Part shown: positions 28,797 through 37,614 of the stretch, piece after piece
Layout: each line of letters begins with the position of its first letter
Position numbering within the stretch: position 1 is the stretch's first letter
Assembly (NCBI GenBank): GCA_041394285.1
Contig: JAWKIL010000002.1
Span: 124,001 to 188,000 of the forward strand
Reading direction: 5' to 3'
Source of the DNA: CADEDH01 sp041394285
GTDB taxonomy: Bacteria; Actinomycetota; Acidimicrobiia; Acidimicrobiales; SZUA-35
Length of the DNA: 64,000 nt
The notes under the pieces: generated by a model
What the model was told of the DNA's origin: nothing
What the model saw: only the letters and a program-made list of their open reading frames with translations
Databases searched by the model: none
Position numbers and translations under genes: made by a program

Positions 28797-29762
28797 ATGA
28801 GGCAACGACGCCGCAACCCCCGCACCGTTCTCGTCCTGGCCGCCGGCCTGCTGCTGGCGGCCGCCTGCAGCGACAACGAGGAGGGGACGGCTGACGGGTC
28901 CGCCGTCAGCGACACCGGCACGCCGGCCACCGAGGTGACGGCGCCGGCCACCACCGACGGCGGAGGAAGCCCGACCAGCGGTGGTGCCACCACCGGCAGC
29001 GGCGCCAGCACCACGTCGGCTCCGGCGGCGCTCGACGGTGAGACCTGGCGCGTCGTGCTGGTGGCCGACGACGACACGCTGGCCGTTCGGCAGCAGGCCG
29101 ATCCGGCGTCGACCAAGATCGGCGAGCTGGCCTGGGACGCCGAGGGCGTGACCACCACGGGGCAGACCGGCTCCCACAACGGCCAGCCGTGGTACGAGGT
29201 CACGACGGGGAGCACCGCCGGCTGGGTCAACGCCGCGTACCTGACGCCGCAGGTCACGGCGGCCGAGTTCGCCGCCGATCCGGAACCCGAAGCTCTGGTG
29301 GACGAGCTCGCCGGAGTGCTCCAGGCTCGGGGCGACCTGCGACCCCTGGTGTCGGCCCACGGTCTGTACGTCGACGACCGGCCCCGGCTGCTGCGGTTCA
29401 CGACCGATGAGCTGGCGGGGATCCTGACCGACACAACGGTACGTTCGTGGATCGGCCCGGCCTGCGGCTCACCGTGCCTGTCGGCCACCTTCGCCGAGCA
29501 CATCGCCGTGCCGTTCCTCAGCGCCTACGACGACACGGACACGACGGTCACGGTCGACGACCTGGCCAGTGGACCCAGCAGCCGGATCCCGGAGTCGATC
29601 GTCCGGCCCGAGCTGGCCGGGTTCCACCATGTGACGGTGTTCGACCCCGGCGACGACCCGGCGGCCGACGGGCTCGACTGGTCCACCTGGTACGTCTACC
29701 TGGACCGGGAACCCGACGGCTGGAAGATCGTCGCCCTGTCCAACGACGTCTGGGCCCCCTGA
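28797..29762 (+). CDS. lipoprotein with bacterial SH3-like domain
   Basis: A 321-residue protein with a lipoprotein signal (LLLAAACSD, Cys at 24), a Thr/Ser/Gly linker (25-80) and an SH3b-like domain at about 83-155 (TLAVRQQADPASTKIGEL and AGWVNAAYLTP, the classical end of SH3b). The remaining 165 residues form an unrecognised domain ending DREPDGWKIVALSNDVWAP, similar in style to secreted proteins of Acidimicrobiia-type bacteria. SH3b domains bind peptidoglycan peptides or ligands, so a wall-associated role is likely. SD GGAG before the ATG. It ends at a 48-bp palindrome. Confidence 0.8.
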   Translation: MRQRRRNPRTVLVLAAGLLLAAACSDNEEGTADGSAVSDTGTPATEVTAPATTDGGGSPTSGGATTGSGASTTSAPAALDGETWRVVLVADDDTLAVRQQADPASTKIGELAWDAEGVTTTGQTGSHNGQPWYEVTTGSTAGWVNAAYLTPQVTAAEFAADPEPEALVDELAGVLQARGDLRPLVSAHGLYVDDRPRLLRFTTDELAGILTDTTVRSWIGPACGSPCLSATFAEHIAVPFLSAYDDTDTTVTVDDLASGPSSRIPESIVRPELAGFHHVTVFDPGDDPAADGLDWSTWYVYLDREPDGWKIVALSNDVWAP

Positions 29763-29767
29763 ACCCC

Positions 29768-29815
29768 GTTCTGATGCCTGAGGGCGTCACCCATGACGTC
29801 CTCGGGCATCAGAAA
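29768..29815. terminator. 48-bp palindrome D at a convergent junction
   Basis: TCTGATGCC pairs with GGCATCAGA; inside, GAGG/CCTC and a six-pair block with one mismatch close a CCCA loop. It aligns without gaps over 48 positions to the element at 53109, including the GTCACC and TGACG core. It starts 6 bp after the SH3 lipoprotein stop and ends 34 bp before the thpR stop. Confidence 0.75.
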
Positions 29816-29848
29816 CCAGATCCCCCCAAGTTTCAGACATAACCGACA

Positions 29849-30376
29849 TTATGCAGCACTTATCGACGGGAGCCCCCACCGGTGGACGACGTCGTGCCGG
29901 TGGCCGCCGCCGGCCTGTGGCGTGCTGACCACCAGCTCCAGCTCATGGGCCAGGAATGCGACACGGACCGGCTGGCCCACCAGCGCACAGGTCGTGTTCC
30001 CCCGCCGGAGCCGGCCCAGCGTCAGGTGCCCGGTGTACGGGCGGTTGGCGCTTCCGGCCGCCGCGGCGAACCGACGGGTCGCCCCGTCCACTGCGGCGGC
30101 CAACCCGTCGAGCCCGGCGGCCGGCACGATCACCACTCCCTTGCCCAGGATCGCCACCGCCGGCCCCAACACCACGGTGGGTGCGGCCAGCGATTCCAAC
30201 CCGGCGATGGCGGCGATCACCTCATCGGCCGGGGCCCGCGGGAAGAAGCGGATCGTGATGTGCCAGTGATCCGGGTCCTCCCAGCGCACAGCACCGGCCG
30301 TCCGGTCCAGGCGGTTCACGACATCCGATGCCGGCGACGGCGGCCGAACCGACAGGAACATGCGCTGGGGATCCAC
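29849..30376 (-). CDS. thpR: RNA 2',3'-cyclic phosphodiesterase (2'-5' RNA ligase family)
   Basis: A 175-residue member of the 2H phosphoesterase superfamily. The two H-x-T/S-x motifs are HITI (about residue 38) and HLTL (about 116), spaced as usual. ThpR hydrolyses 2',3'-cyclic phosphate ends of RNA. The start is the GTG at 30376, giving VDPQRMFLSVRPP, which lines up with the E. coli start MSEPQRLFFAI; it also lies 6 nt behind a GACAAT box, a leaderless setting. It is convergent with the SH3 lipoprotein gene. Confidence 0.88.
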   Translation of the reverse strand: MDPQRMFLSVRPPSPASDVVNRLDRTAGAVRWEDPDHWHITIRFFPRAPADEVIAAIAGLESLAAPTVVLGPAVAILGKGVVIVPAAGLDGLAAAVDGATRRFAAAAGSANRPYTGHLTLGRLRRGNTTCALVGQPVRVAFLAHELELVVSTPQAGGGHRHDVVHRWGLPSISAA

Positions 30377-30433
30377 TCCCCCATTGTCTCCGCCGACTGG
30401 AGCCACAACGACCGCCAGGGCGGCGCCCCCCGG

Positions 30434-30952
30434 TCACACTGCGGTGTCGACCCCCGGTCCGTCCATGCGCTGGCGCGCCGTCTCGCTCCGCCCACCCCCG
30501 ATGGGCACGCTCCGGCCGGCCTCGGCCAACCCGTAGCGGGGCATGTTGCCGTACAGGCACTCGTAGCCGCCCGCCTGCACCTTGAACGTCTCGTGGAAGA
30601 TGCCGACGTCACCGCTGTCGCCGATGGCCCGATTGAAGCGGCGCCAGGCCTCCAGGTGCGGATCCTCCGGGTTGCGGGCGAAGTGCTCCAGATCCTCGAA
30701 ACTCCGCCAGTACTGCATCAACCACAGCGTCCGCCCCTCCAGCACCGCCCGGGAGCCGAGCAGCCCCTTGGCCGGATTCCGGGCCAGCGTCACCATCATG
30801 GGCCGCATGGCCCGGAACACCGGCACCCACTTGTGCACCTTCCACACCCGGTTGATTCGCATCCCGATGGTGAAGATCACGAAGTCACCGTCGATCTCGG
30901 CCGTGTGGCGACCCTTCTGGATCGCCGTCGACCGTTTCGGCCGCTCACCCAT
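30434..30952 (-). CDS. DUF4188 protein
   Basis: A 172-residue protein recognised as DUF4188 from FVIFTIGMRINRVWKVHKW, GRTLWLMQYWRSFEDLEHFA, WRRFNRAIGDSGDVGIFHET and YECLYGNMPRYGLAEA. The fold is a dimeric ferredoxin-like barrel of the monooxygenase/antibiotic-biosynthesis type, and DUF4188 members are often found beside stress regulators. The reaction is unknown. I prefer the ATG at 30952 (GGGAAG upstream) because the longer frame starts with TTG inside the operator. It is divergent from the MerR regulator and probably controlled by it. Confidence 0.85.
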   Translation of the reverse strand: MGERPKRSTAIQKGRHTAEIDGDFVIFTIGMRINRVWKVHKWVPVFRAMRPMMVTLARNPAKGLLGSRAVLEGRTLWLMQYWRSFEDLEHFARNPEDPHLEAWRRFNRAIGDSGDVGIFHETFKVQAGGYECLYGNMPRYGLAEAGRSVPIGGGRSETARQRMDGPGVDTAV

Positions 30953-30985
30953 CTGCTTCCCGTCCGTTCCGTCGTCGATGCGTCG

Positions 30986-31028
30986 TTGGATAGCTTCACT
31001 ATCCAACTTGGATAGTGCTACTATCCAG
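30986..31028. promoter_or_regulatory. tandem operators between DUF4188 and the MerR gene
   Basis: Two inverted repeats with 5-bp spacers lie next to each other: TTGGATAG-N5-CTATCCAA (30986-31006) and TTGGATAG-N5-CTATCCAG (31008-31028). They are 22 bp apart, about two helical turns. A candidate promoter for the regulator (TTCACT at 30995, TACTAT at 31019, 18 bp apart) runs through them. The best candidate ligand is the MerR-type protein encoded 24 bp downstream, giving autoregulation and control of DUF4188. Confidence 0.75.
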
Positions 31029-31051
31029 AGCCGGATGTCAAGGATCGATCG

Positions 31052-31699
31052 GTGAGGATCAGCGAGCTGAGCCAGCGGGCCGGCGTGCCGGTGCCGACGA
31101 TCAAGTACTACCTACGGGAGGGCCTGGTGCCGCCCGGGGCCAGCCGGGGCCGCACCCAGGCCGACTACGGCGACGAGCACGTCGAACGCCTCCGGCTCAT
31201 CCGCACCCTGATCGAGGTGGGCGGGCTGGCCATCGCCGACGTCCGGGCCGTGGTGGCGGCCGTCGACGACGAGTCGCTGTCGCTCCACGCCGCCTTCGGC
31301 GTGGCCCATGACGCCATCACCCCCCGCCACGGCCTGGGCGACGACGGCGAGCGGGCCGCCGCCCACAAGGTGATCGACGATCTGGTGGACACCGTCGGCT
31401 GGCAGGTGCGGGACGAGAGCCAGGCCCGGGAGCTGCTGGCCGACGCCCTGGTGATGCTGTCGCGCCGCGACCTGGGCCCGTCGCCCGACGATCTGCTCCC
31501 GGCGGCGGCCGCCGCCCAGACCCGGGCCCGGGCCGATCTGGAGGCCGTCCCCACCGACGTCGCCCGCTCCGAGGCGGTGGAGTACATCGTGATCGGCACG
31601 CTGGCCGGCGAGGTCATCGCCAACGCCCTGCGACGCCTGGCCCAGGAGCACGAGAGCAGCCTCCGCTTCGACCCCCCACCCGACGCCAGGCGCCCCTGA
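31052..31699 (+). CDS. MerR-family transcriptional regulator
   Basis: A 215-residue protein with an N-terminal MerR winged-helix domain (RISELSQRAGVPVPTIKYYLREGL, given in two parts: RISELSQRAGVPVP and TIKYYLREGL) followed by ERLRLIRTLIEVGGLAIADV. There is no metal-binding Cys loop. The C-terminal half is all-helical and could bind an organic ligand. GTG start with AAGGATCGATC upstream. The tandem operators directly upstream, in a divergent spacer with the DUF4188 gene, fit a local autoregulated switch. Confidence 0.88.
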   Translation: MRISELSQRAGVPVPTIKYYLREGLVPPGASRGRTQADYGDEHVERLRLIRTLIEVGGLAIADVRAVVAAVDDESLSLHAAFGVAHDAITPRHGLGDDGERAAAHKVIDDLVDTVGWQVRDESQARELLADALVMLSRRDLGPSPDDLLPAAAAAQTRARADLEAVPTDVARSEAVEYIVIGTLAGEVIANALRRLAQEHESSLRFDPPPDARRP

Positions 31700-31711
31700 G
31701 CGGGCGAGCGA

Positions 31712-32128
31712 TCAGGGGGTCGTCGTCGCCGCCGGATCCGCGGCACCGGCGTCGGCGTCGGCCACGCACCGGTCGAACCGGTCGGCCGCCTGGACCCCCA
31801 GCGCCTGGTCGGCCTCCAGCTGATCGAGCGAGGCCACACCGAGCTCGGTCAAGGCGTCGACGTAGCAGGTGACCACCGGCTCGGTGACCCCGAGCTTGCG
31901 GTAGTACTCGGCGAAGGCCTCGGGCGAGCGCGCCCCGCCGGCACCGCCGTCGGCGGCGGGCGGGGCCTCGGCGCCAGCCGCCGCCGCTGCGGCCGGGGCC
32001 GTTGACGAAGCCGGCGAGCCCTCCGATCCGGCACCCGCCGAGCCGCCGCCGCCCGAGCAAGCGACCATCGACACCATGCAACCAACTGCAAGAGCACGCA
32101 GCTTGCTACTTGTTCCCACCTGAGACAT
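31712..32128 (-). CDS. small lipoprotein
   Basis: A 138-residue protein. The signal ends in MVACSG (lipobox Cys near 24) and is followed by a Gly/Ser/Ala-rich linker. A small C-terminal helical domain (EAFAEYYRKLGVTEPVVTCY, then DQLEADQALGVQAADRFDRC) has two Cys that could form a disulfide. I do not recognise the family. It ends 12 bp from the MerR stop, in convergent orientation. Confidence 0.65.
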   Translation of the reverse strand: MSQVGTSSKLRALAVGCMVSMVACSGGGGSAGAGSEGSPASSTAPAAAAAAGAEAPPAADGGAGGARSPEAFAEYYRKLGVTEPVVTCYVDALTELGVASLDQLEADQALGVQAADRFDRCVADADAGAADPAATTTP

Positions 32129-32320
32129 CCCACCTTGAACATCGAATGAAAGAGCGATCACTGCCGGCACCAGATCGGCCCCATGACCTGCAAGAACATG
32201 CCGATTGAGTGCCGATCATCTACCGTTCGTCTTCCCGTTATATCTACCTAATTGCGGCATGTGAACGTGGGTAAACGACTCAATGTCGGCGCTCAGACCG
32301 AAGCGTACCGTGTGCCTCCA
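32129..32320. promoter_or_regulatory. divergent spacer between the lipoprotein and the giant secreted protein
   Basis: A 192-bp region, more AT-rich than its surroundings (CCGTTATATCTACCTAATTG near 32235-32254). TACCGT at 32306-32311 lies 9 nt before the ATG at 32321 and may give a near-leaderless transcript. No palindrome stands out. Confidence 0.4.
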
Positions 32321-35300
32321 ATGAGGCGGCTTGCAGTCCTTTTCGCATCTCTGGTGGTACTCAGCGCGTCCGTGCTCGTGGGCACGGCGGTGCAGCCCAC
32401 CCCCACCGCAGCGGCCCCGGCCCTGAACCCGGCGGACATCGTCGACGAGTACGTGGCCGGCGGCAGCTGGACCGGCTCGGTCAGCGCCGACTTCCTGCCC
32501 GACGGTCGGCTGCTCACGATCACCACGGCGGGCAACGTGTACCTGGTGAACCCGGTGACCGCCGCATCCACCCAGCTGTTCACCCTGCCCGGCGTGCTGT
32601 CGAGCGGCGAGTCGGGCCTCCTCGACATCGCGGTCGACCCCGACTTCGCCACCAACAGCTACTTCTACACCTACTCGAGCGAGCTGTCCTCGCGCCGTCT
32701 CCGGGTCGACCGCTTCACCCTGGCCGGCACCGGCACCGCCACCCTGGCCAGCCGCACGCTGATCTGGATCAACCCCGGCCCGTCGATGGGGGTCGACAAC
32801 TACCACATCGGCGGTTCCCTGAACTTCGGGCCCGACGGGATGCTCTACCTGTCCACCGGCGACAACCTGGTGGGCGGGAACTCCCAGCTTCTCACGACCG
32901 TGTTCGGCAAGGTTCTCCGGTTCGCCCCCGACGGTACGCTCCCCACCGACAACCCGTTCTTCGACGGCTCGGGCCCCAACATCGACGAGATCTACGCCCT
33001 CGGCATCCGCAACGGGTTCCGATCCTCGTTCGACCGGGCCACCGGTGAGTACTGGATGGGCGACGTGGGCGGCAACAACGCCGCCACCGCCTACGAGGAG
33101 GTGGACCTCATCCAGGCCGGCGCCAACTACGGCTGGCCGGTGTGCGAAGGCCCGCTGGGGCAGCCCAAGAACGGGGCCAGCTGCCCGACGGGGATCACCG
33201 GTCCGCTCCACACCTACAGCCACGACGTCGCCGGCGGCTGCTGCCAGAACCGCTCGATCACGGGGGGTGAGGTCTACCGGGGCTCTGCCTTCCCGGCGTC
33301 GTTCGTCGGCACCTATGTCTACGCCGACTATGCCACCCGCACCTTCTTCTGGCTGGAGCGCAACGGCGGCACCGTCACATCGGGCGAGCTGAGGCAGCCG
33401 GCGCTGGCCGGCGGCACGCCGGTGTGGATCGGTGTCAGCCCGGTCGACGGCGCCATCTACTGGATGCACTACGGCTTCGGCAGCGGGCAGCTCCGCCGCC
33501 TCCGCTACACCGGCACCGTCACCCACCCGCCCACCGTCACCCAGGCCACCGCCACCCCCACGTCGGGCCCCGCTCCCCTGAGCGTCGCCTTCGCCGCCTC
33601 GGCCACCGACCTCGACGGCGACGCCGTCACCTACCGGTGGGACTTCGGCGACGGCACGTCGGCCACCTCCGCCAACCCGACGAAGATATACGCCGGCGCC
33701 GGCGTCTACACCGCCCAGCTCACGGTCACCGCCAACGGCGACAGCACCACCGGCGCTCCCATCACCATCCAGGTGGGCCAACCGCCCACGGCCGCCATCA
33801 CCGCCCCGACCACGACCACCTTCCGCGCCGGGGACACGATCGTGGTCGAGGGGTCGGCCACCGACCCCGACGACGGCCCCCTGCCGGCCAGCGCCCTGGC
33901 CTGGACCATCGTGTTCCGCCACGACGATCACACCCACCCCGTGGCCACCGGCACCGGATCGAGCATCAGCCTGCCGGTACCCAACTCCAGCGGCCACAGC
34001 TGGGAGGGGGCGACCGGCTACCGGGTCACGCTCACCGCCACCGACTCCGACGGCCTGACCGACACCGAGGTCCTCGACCTGGATCCGGTCAAGACCGCAG
34101 TGGACATCACCGCCGACGCCCCGGTGAACATCACCATCGACGGCATCACCGAGCCGGTCCCCTCGGTGCTCGACACCGCGGTCGGGGCCCAGCACGTGAT
34201 CTCGGCCCCGGCCGAGGCCTGTGTGGCCGGCGTGCTGCGCACGTTCGCCGGGTGGAGCAGCGGCGCCCCCCGCACCCACACCCTCACCGCCGTCGAGAAC
34301 CACCCGGCGCTCAGCGCCACCTACACCTCGGGCGGCCCCTGCGGGCCCCAGCTGTACCGGGCCGTCAACATCAACGGCCGGGCCCTCGTGATCGACGGCG
34401 TGGCGTTCGAGGACGGCCTGAGCGCCCCGAACTTCAGCTCCGGTCCCACCGGCTTCTGCGACCAGTCGGTTCCGCTGGTGCCGCCGCCCGGCGCAACGGA
34501 GACCGAGATGATCCGGTGCTCCACCTACGGCTTCGGGAACGCCGTCACCACCATGACCAACGTCCCCAACGGCAGCTACACCGTGGAGTACTGGGTCTGG
34601 GAGGACAACAACTCCGAGACGTTCACCCCGTCGATCAACGGCGTCGCCCAGCCCACCATCATCTCCGGCGGGACGGGCGCCTGGCAGAAGGTGGGCCCGG
34701 TGCCGGTGGTGGTGACGGCCAACCGGATCCAGCTGAGCGCCACCGGCGGCGCCTCCAACTTCAGCGGCATCCGGGTGTGGCAGGCCACCCCTGAGGCCGA
34801 CACCTCTCCGCCCTCGGTCGTGTCGGTGACCCCGGCCGGCGGCGCCAGCGGCGTGGCCACGGGCACCACCGTGACCGTCAACTTCACCGAGCCGGTGAAC
34901 GCCAACGGCGGCGTGACGCTGGCCGCGGTGGGCGGTTCCGCCGTCGCCACCACGGCCACCGCCAGCGGCAGCGCCGTCACCCTCGTGCCCGCCGGGCCGC
35001 TGAGCCCCGGGACCACCTACCGGGTCACCGTGTCCACCGCGGTGCGGGACCTGGCCGGCAACCCGCTGGCCAGCGCCGCCACCAGCACCTTCAGCACCGC
35101 CAGCACACCCCCGGCCGACGTGACGGCTCCCACCGTGGTCTCCGTGCTGCCGGCCGGCGGGGCGTCGGGCGCTCCCACCTCGTCCACCGTCTCGGTCACG
35201 TTCTCCGAGCCGGTGGCGCCCAACGGCGGCATCTCGCTGGCCGTCGACGGCGGAGCCGTCGTCCCCACCACGGCGACGGTGAGCGGCAACACGGTGACCC

Positions 35301-37411
35301 TCACCCCGTCGGGACCGCTGGGGGCCGCTACCACCTACCGCCTCAACGTCACCACCGCCGTGCGCGACCTGGCCGGCAACCCGCTGGCCGCCGGGTCGGT
35401 CACCACCTTCAGCACCGGCGCCGCCCCGGCCAACACCGAGCTCAAGGTGTCGAGGGCCGCCACCCGCACCCCGGCCGTTCCCCTGGCCGGGAGCACCTGG
35501 GCACCGGGTGAGCCGGTCTACGTCTTCCTCGACGTGGCCACGCCGGCGGCGGGGGTCCGCTTCCATCTCGACACACCGGTCACCGGCACGCCGGCCCATC
35601 TCGAGAGCCTCTCGCCGTGGGACTTCAACGGCGGAGGCTCGATCGAGGCCTTCCCCTACGTCAACGGGCTGACCGAGGGATCCCACACGATCACGGCCGT
35701 CCTGACCCGGGCCGACGGCGGCACCGACATCTACTCGGCCACGTTCACGGTGGGCACCACTCCCCCACCGCCCGACACCACCCCGCCCGTCGTCAACGGC
35801 GTCAGCCCGGCCAACGGGGCCACCGGAGTGCCCACCACGGCCACGCCGGCCGTCACCTTCTCCGAGCCGGTGACCGCCAACGGCGGGGTGACGCTCGCCG
35901 TCGACGGGGGCGCCGCCGTCGCCGCCACGGCGACCGTCAGCGGCAACACCGTCACCCTCACCCCGTCGGCCCTGCTGGCCACCGGCACCACGTACCGGGT
36001 CACCGTGTCCGGCGCAGTGCGGGACCTGGCCGGCAACCCACTGGCCACGACTTCGGCCACCACCTTCTCCACCGCCGCCGCCCCGCCCCCACCTGACACC
36101 ACGCCCCCCACGGTCCAGTCGGTCACGCCCGCCCCGGGCGCCGCCGCGGTGGCCACCGGCACCACCGTGGCTGTCCGCTTCTCCGAAGCTGTCGCCGCCA
36201 ACGGCGGCGTGACCCTGGCGGTGGACGGCGGGGCCGCCGTCACCACCGCGGTCTCGGGGTCCGGTGACACGGTGATCCTCACGCCCACCACCCCGTTGAC
36301 CCCCGGCACCACGTACCGGGTCACCGTGTCCGGCGCGGTGCGGGACCTGGCCGGCAACCCACTGGCCACCACCTCGGCCACCACCTTCACCACCGCCGCC
36401 GCCCCGCCCCCGCCCCCCGGAGGCAGCGAGCTCAAGGTGTCGAGGGCCGCCTCGCGGGCTCCGGCCGTGCCGCTGGCCGGCAACACGTGGGCGCCGGGTG
36501 AGCGGGTCTACGTCTTCCTCGACGTGGCCGATCCGGCCGTGGGCGTCCGGTTCTTCCTCGACGGCCCGGTCACCGGCTCGCCGATCCGGATCGAGGGGGC
36601 GGCGCCCTGGGACTTCGGGGGCGGCGGCTCCACCACAGCCTTTCCGTACACGAACGCCCTGGCCAACGGCAGCCACACGATCAACGCCCTGCTGACCCGG
36701 CCCGACGGGACCACGGCCACCTACTCGGCGGCGTTCACCGTCGCCGCCACTCCCCCACCGCCCGACACCACGGCGCCCACGGTGGTGACGGTCAACCCGG
36801 CCGCCGGCGCCACCAGCGTGGCCCCCGGCACCACCGTGACCATCACGTTCTCCGAGCCGGTCCTGCCCAACGGCGGGGTGACGCTGGCCGTCGACGGGGG
36901 TGCGACCGTACCGGCCACCATCGCCACGTCGGGCAACAGCCTGATCCTCACCCCCAGCCAGCCCCTGGCCCCGGCGACCACCTACCGGCTGGTGGCGTCG
37001 GGGGCGGTCCAGGACCTGGTGGGGAATCCACTGGCTACTCCCTCGTCGACCACGTTCACCACCGCCGCCGCCGCCCCGCCGATCGATGCCTCGCTCCAGG
37101 TGTCCCGGTCGGCCACGCGATCGCCGGCGGTCCCGCTGGCCGGCAACGTGTGGACGGTGGGTGAGCAGGTCTACGTGTTCCTCGACGTCACCACCCCGGC
37201 CGTTAACGTGCGGTTCTTCCTGGACACGCCGATCACGGGCACACCGTTCCGCATCGAGAACCTGGCCCCGTGGGACTTCGGCGGCGGGGCCACCCTGACC
37301 GCCAACCCCTACACCGCCGGCCTCGGGGCCGGTACCCACACGATCTCGGCCCTGCTCACCCGCACCGACGGTACGACCATCGCCTACAGCGCCACCTTCA
37401 CCGTGGCCTGA
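32321..37411 (+). CDS. giant secreted sugar-dehydrogenase-like protein with PKD, malectin-like and Ig-like repeats
   Basis: A 1696-residue exported protein. A signal peptide (about 1-30, ending AAAP) is followed by a six-bladed soluble glucose/sorbosone dehydrogenase-type beta-propeller (about 30-400: SGLLDIAVDPDFATNSYFYT, GGSLNFGPDGMLYLSTGD, IYALGIRNGFRSSFD, VDLIQAGANYGWPVCEG). After it come a PKD domain (about 405-490, YRWDFGDGTSATSANP), an Ig-like region, a malectin-like domain (about 680-820), five SbsA-like Ig domains (Big_5, each starting like TAPTVVSVLPAGGASG) and three copies of an Ig-like module of about 105 residues (VYVFLDVATPAAGVRF, PWDF, HTITAVLTR). PQQ-type oxidation of surface sugars, or adhesion, is plausible. 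Confidence 0.85.
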   Translation: MRRLAVLFASLVVLSASVLVGTAVQPTPTAAAPALNPADIVDEYVAGGSWTGSVSADFLPDGRLLTITTAGNVYLVNPVTAASTQLFTLPGVLSSGESGLLDIAVDPDFATNSYFYTYSSELSSRRLRVDRFTLAGTGTATLASRTLIWINPGPSMGVDNYHIGGSLNFGPDGMLYLSTGDNLVGGNSQLLTTVFGKVLRFAPDGTLPTDNPFFDGSGPNIDEIYALGIRNGFRSSFDRATGEYWMGDVGGNNAATAYEEVDLIQAGANYGWPVCEGPLGQPKNGASCPTGITGPLHTYSHDVAGGCCQNRSITGGEVYRGSAFPASFVGTYVYADYATRTFFWLERNGGTVTSGELRQPALAGGTPVWIGVSPVDGAIYWMHYGFGSGQLRRLRYTGTVTHPPTVTQATATPTSGPAPLSVAFAASATDLDGDAVTYRWDFGDGTSATSANPTKIYAGAGVYTAQLTVTANGDSTTGAPITIQVGQPPTAAITAPTTTTFRAGDTIVVEGSATDPDDGPLPASALAWTIVFRHDDHTHPVATGTGSSISLPVPNSSGHSWEGATGYRVTLTATDSDGLTDTEVLDLDPVKTAVDITADAPVNITIDGITEPVPSVLDTAVGAQHVISAPAEACVAGVLRTFAGWSSGAPRTHTLTAVENHPALSATYTSGGPCGPQLYRAVNINGRALVIDGVAFEDGLSAPNFSSGPTGFCDQSVPLVPPPGATETEMIRCSTYGFGNAVTTMTNVPNGSYTVEYWVWEDNNSETFTPSINGVAQPTIISGGTGAWQKVGPVPVVVTANRIQLSATGGASNFSGIRVWQATPEADTSPPSVVSVTPAGGASGVATGTTVTVNFTEPVNANGGVTLAAVGGSAVATTATASGSAVTLVPAGPLSPGTTYRVTVSTAVRDLAGNPLASAATSTFSTASTPPADVTAPTVVSVLPAGGASGAPTSSTVSVTFSEPVAPNGGISLAVDGGAVVPTTATVSGNTVTLTPSGPLGAATTYRLNVTTAVRDLAGNPLAAGSVTTFSTGAAPANTELKVSRAATRTPAVPLAGSTWAPGEPVYVFLDVATPAAGVRFHLDTPVTGTPAHLESLSPWDFNGGGSIEAFPYVNGLTEGSHTITAVLTRADGGTDIYSATFTVGTTPPPPDTTPPVVNGVSPANGATGVPTTATPAVTFSEPVTANGGVTLAVDGGAAVAATATVSGNTVTLTPSALLATGTTYRVTVSGAVRDLAGNPLATTSATTFSTAAAPPPPDTTPPTVQSVTPAPGAAAVATGTTVAVRFSEAVAANGGVTLAVDGGAAVTTAVSGSGDTVILTPTTPLTPGTTYRVTVSGAVRDLAGNPLATTSATTFTTAAAPPPPPGGSELKVSRAASRAPAVPLAGNTWAPGERVYVFLDVADPAVGVRFFLDGPVTGSPIRIEGAAPWDFGGGGSTTAFPYTNALANGSHTINALLTRPDGTTATYSAAFTVAATPPPPDTTAPTVVTVNPAAGATSVAPGTTVTITFSEPVLPNGGVTLAVDGGATVPATIATSGNSLILTPSQPLAPATTYRLVASGAVQDLVGNPLATPSSTTFTTAAAAPPIDASLQVSRSATRSPAVPLAGNVWTVGEQVYVFLDVTTPAVNVRFFLDTPITGTPFRIENLAPWDFGGGATLTANPYTAGLGAGTHTISALLTRTDGTTIAYSATFTVA
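35982..36411 (+). repeat. two near-identical 109-bp direct repeats inside the giant gene
   Basis: 35982-36090 and 36303-36411 differ at only four positions, while neighbouring parts of the same Ig-like repeats differ much more. The offset is 321 bp (107 codons), one domain length. This points to recent unequal recombination or gene conversion between domains. Confidence 0.8.
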
Positions 37412-37437
37412 GGTGGCCCCGTCCGCCCGGCTCGGCC

Positions 37438-37596
37438 TCAGCCCCGCCCGGTGGCTTCGCCGTAGCGCCGGTGCAGCTCGGACCGGAGCTCGTCGGCGTC
37501 GTACTCGCGCCAGCGGCGCTTGCGCACCACCAGCGCCGTGCCGGTGGCGGCGATGCCCACCGCCGCCGCCAGACCCAACCACTTCCACAGGCGCAT
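37438..37596 (-). CDS. 52-residue membrane protein
   Basis: A small protein with one transmembrane helix (LGLAAAVGIAATGTALVV) and a highly charged cytoplasmic tail (RKRRWREYDADELRSELHRR). I do not know the family. It is supported by its ATG at 37596, which lies 7 nt behind TAGTGT on the minus strand, and by the shared promoter with the divergent gene 18 bp away. Its stop is 26 bp from the end of the giant gene. Confidence 0.6.
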   Translation of the reverse strand: MRLWKWLGLAAAVGIAATGTALVVRKRRWREYDADELRSELHRRYGEATGRG

Positions 37597-37614
37597 CGGC
37601 CTTACACTACCCCC
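37597..37614. promoter_or_regulatory. bidirectional leaderless promoter with a shared -10 box
   Basis: The 18 bp between two divergent start codons contain TACACTA (37603-37609). Read on the plus strand TACACT (37603-37608) is 6 nt before GTG 37615. Read on the minus strand TAGTGT (37609-37604) is 7 nt before ATG 37596. One near-symmetric element can thus act as -10 for both genes. Confidence 0.6.

Noticed and set aside
32216..37588. A 1790-codon open frame antisense to the giant secreted-protein gene
   Set aside because: Its translation is Gly/Arg/His/Val-rich without domain similarity, as expected from the complement of GC-rich codons; the plus-strand frame has a signal peptide and known domains.
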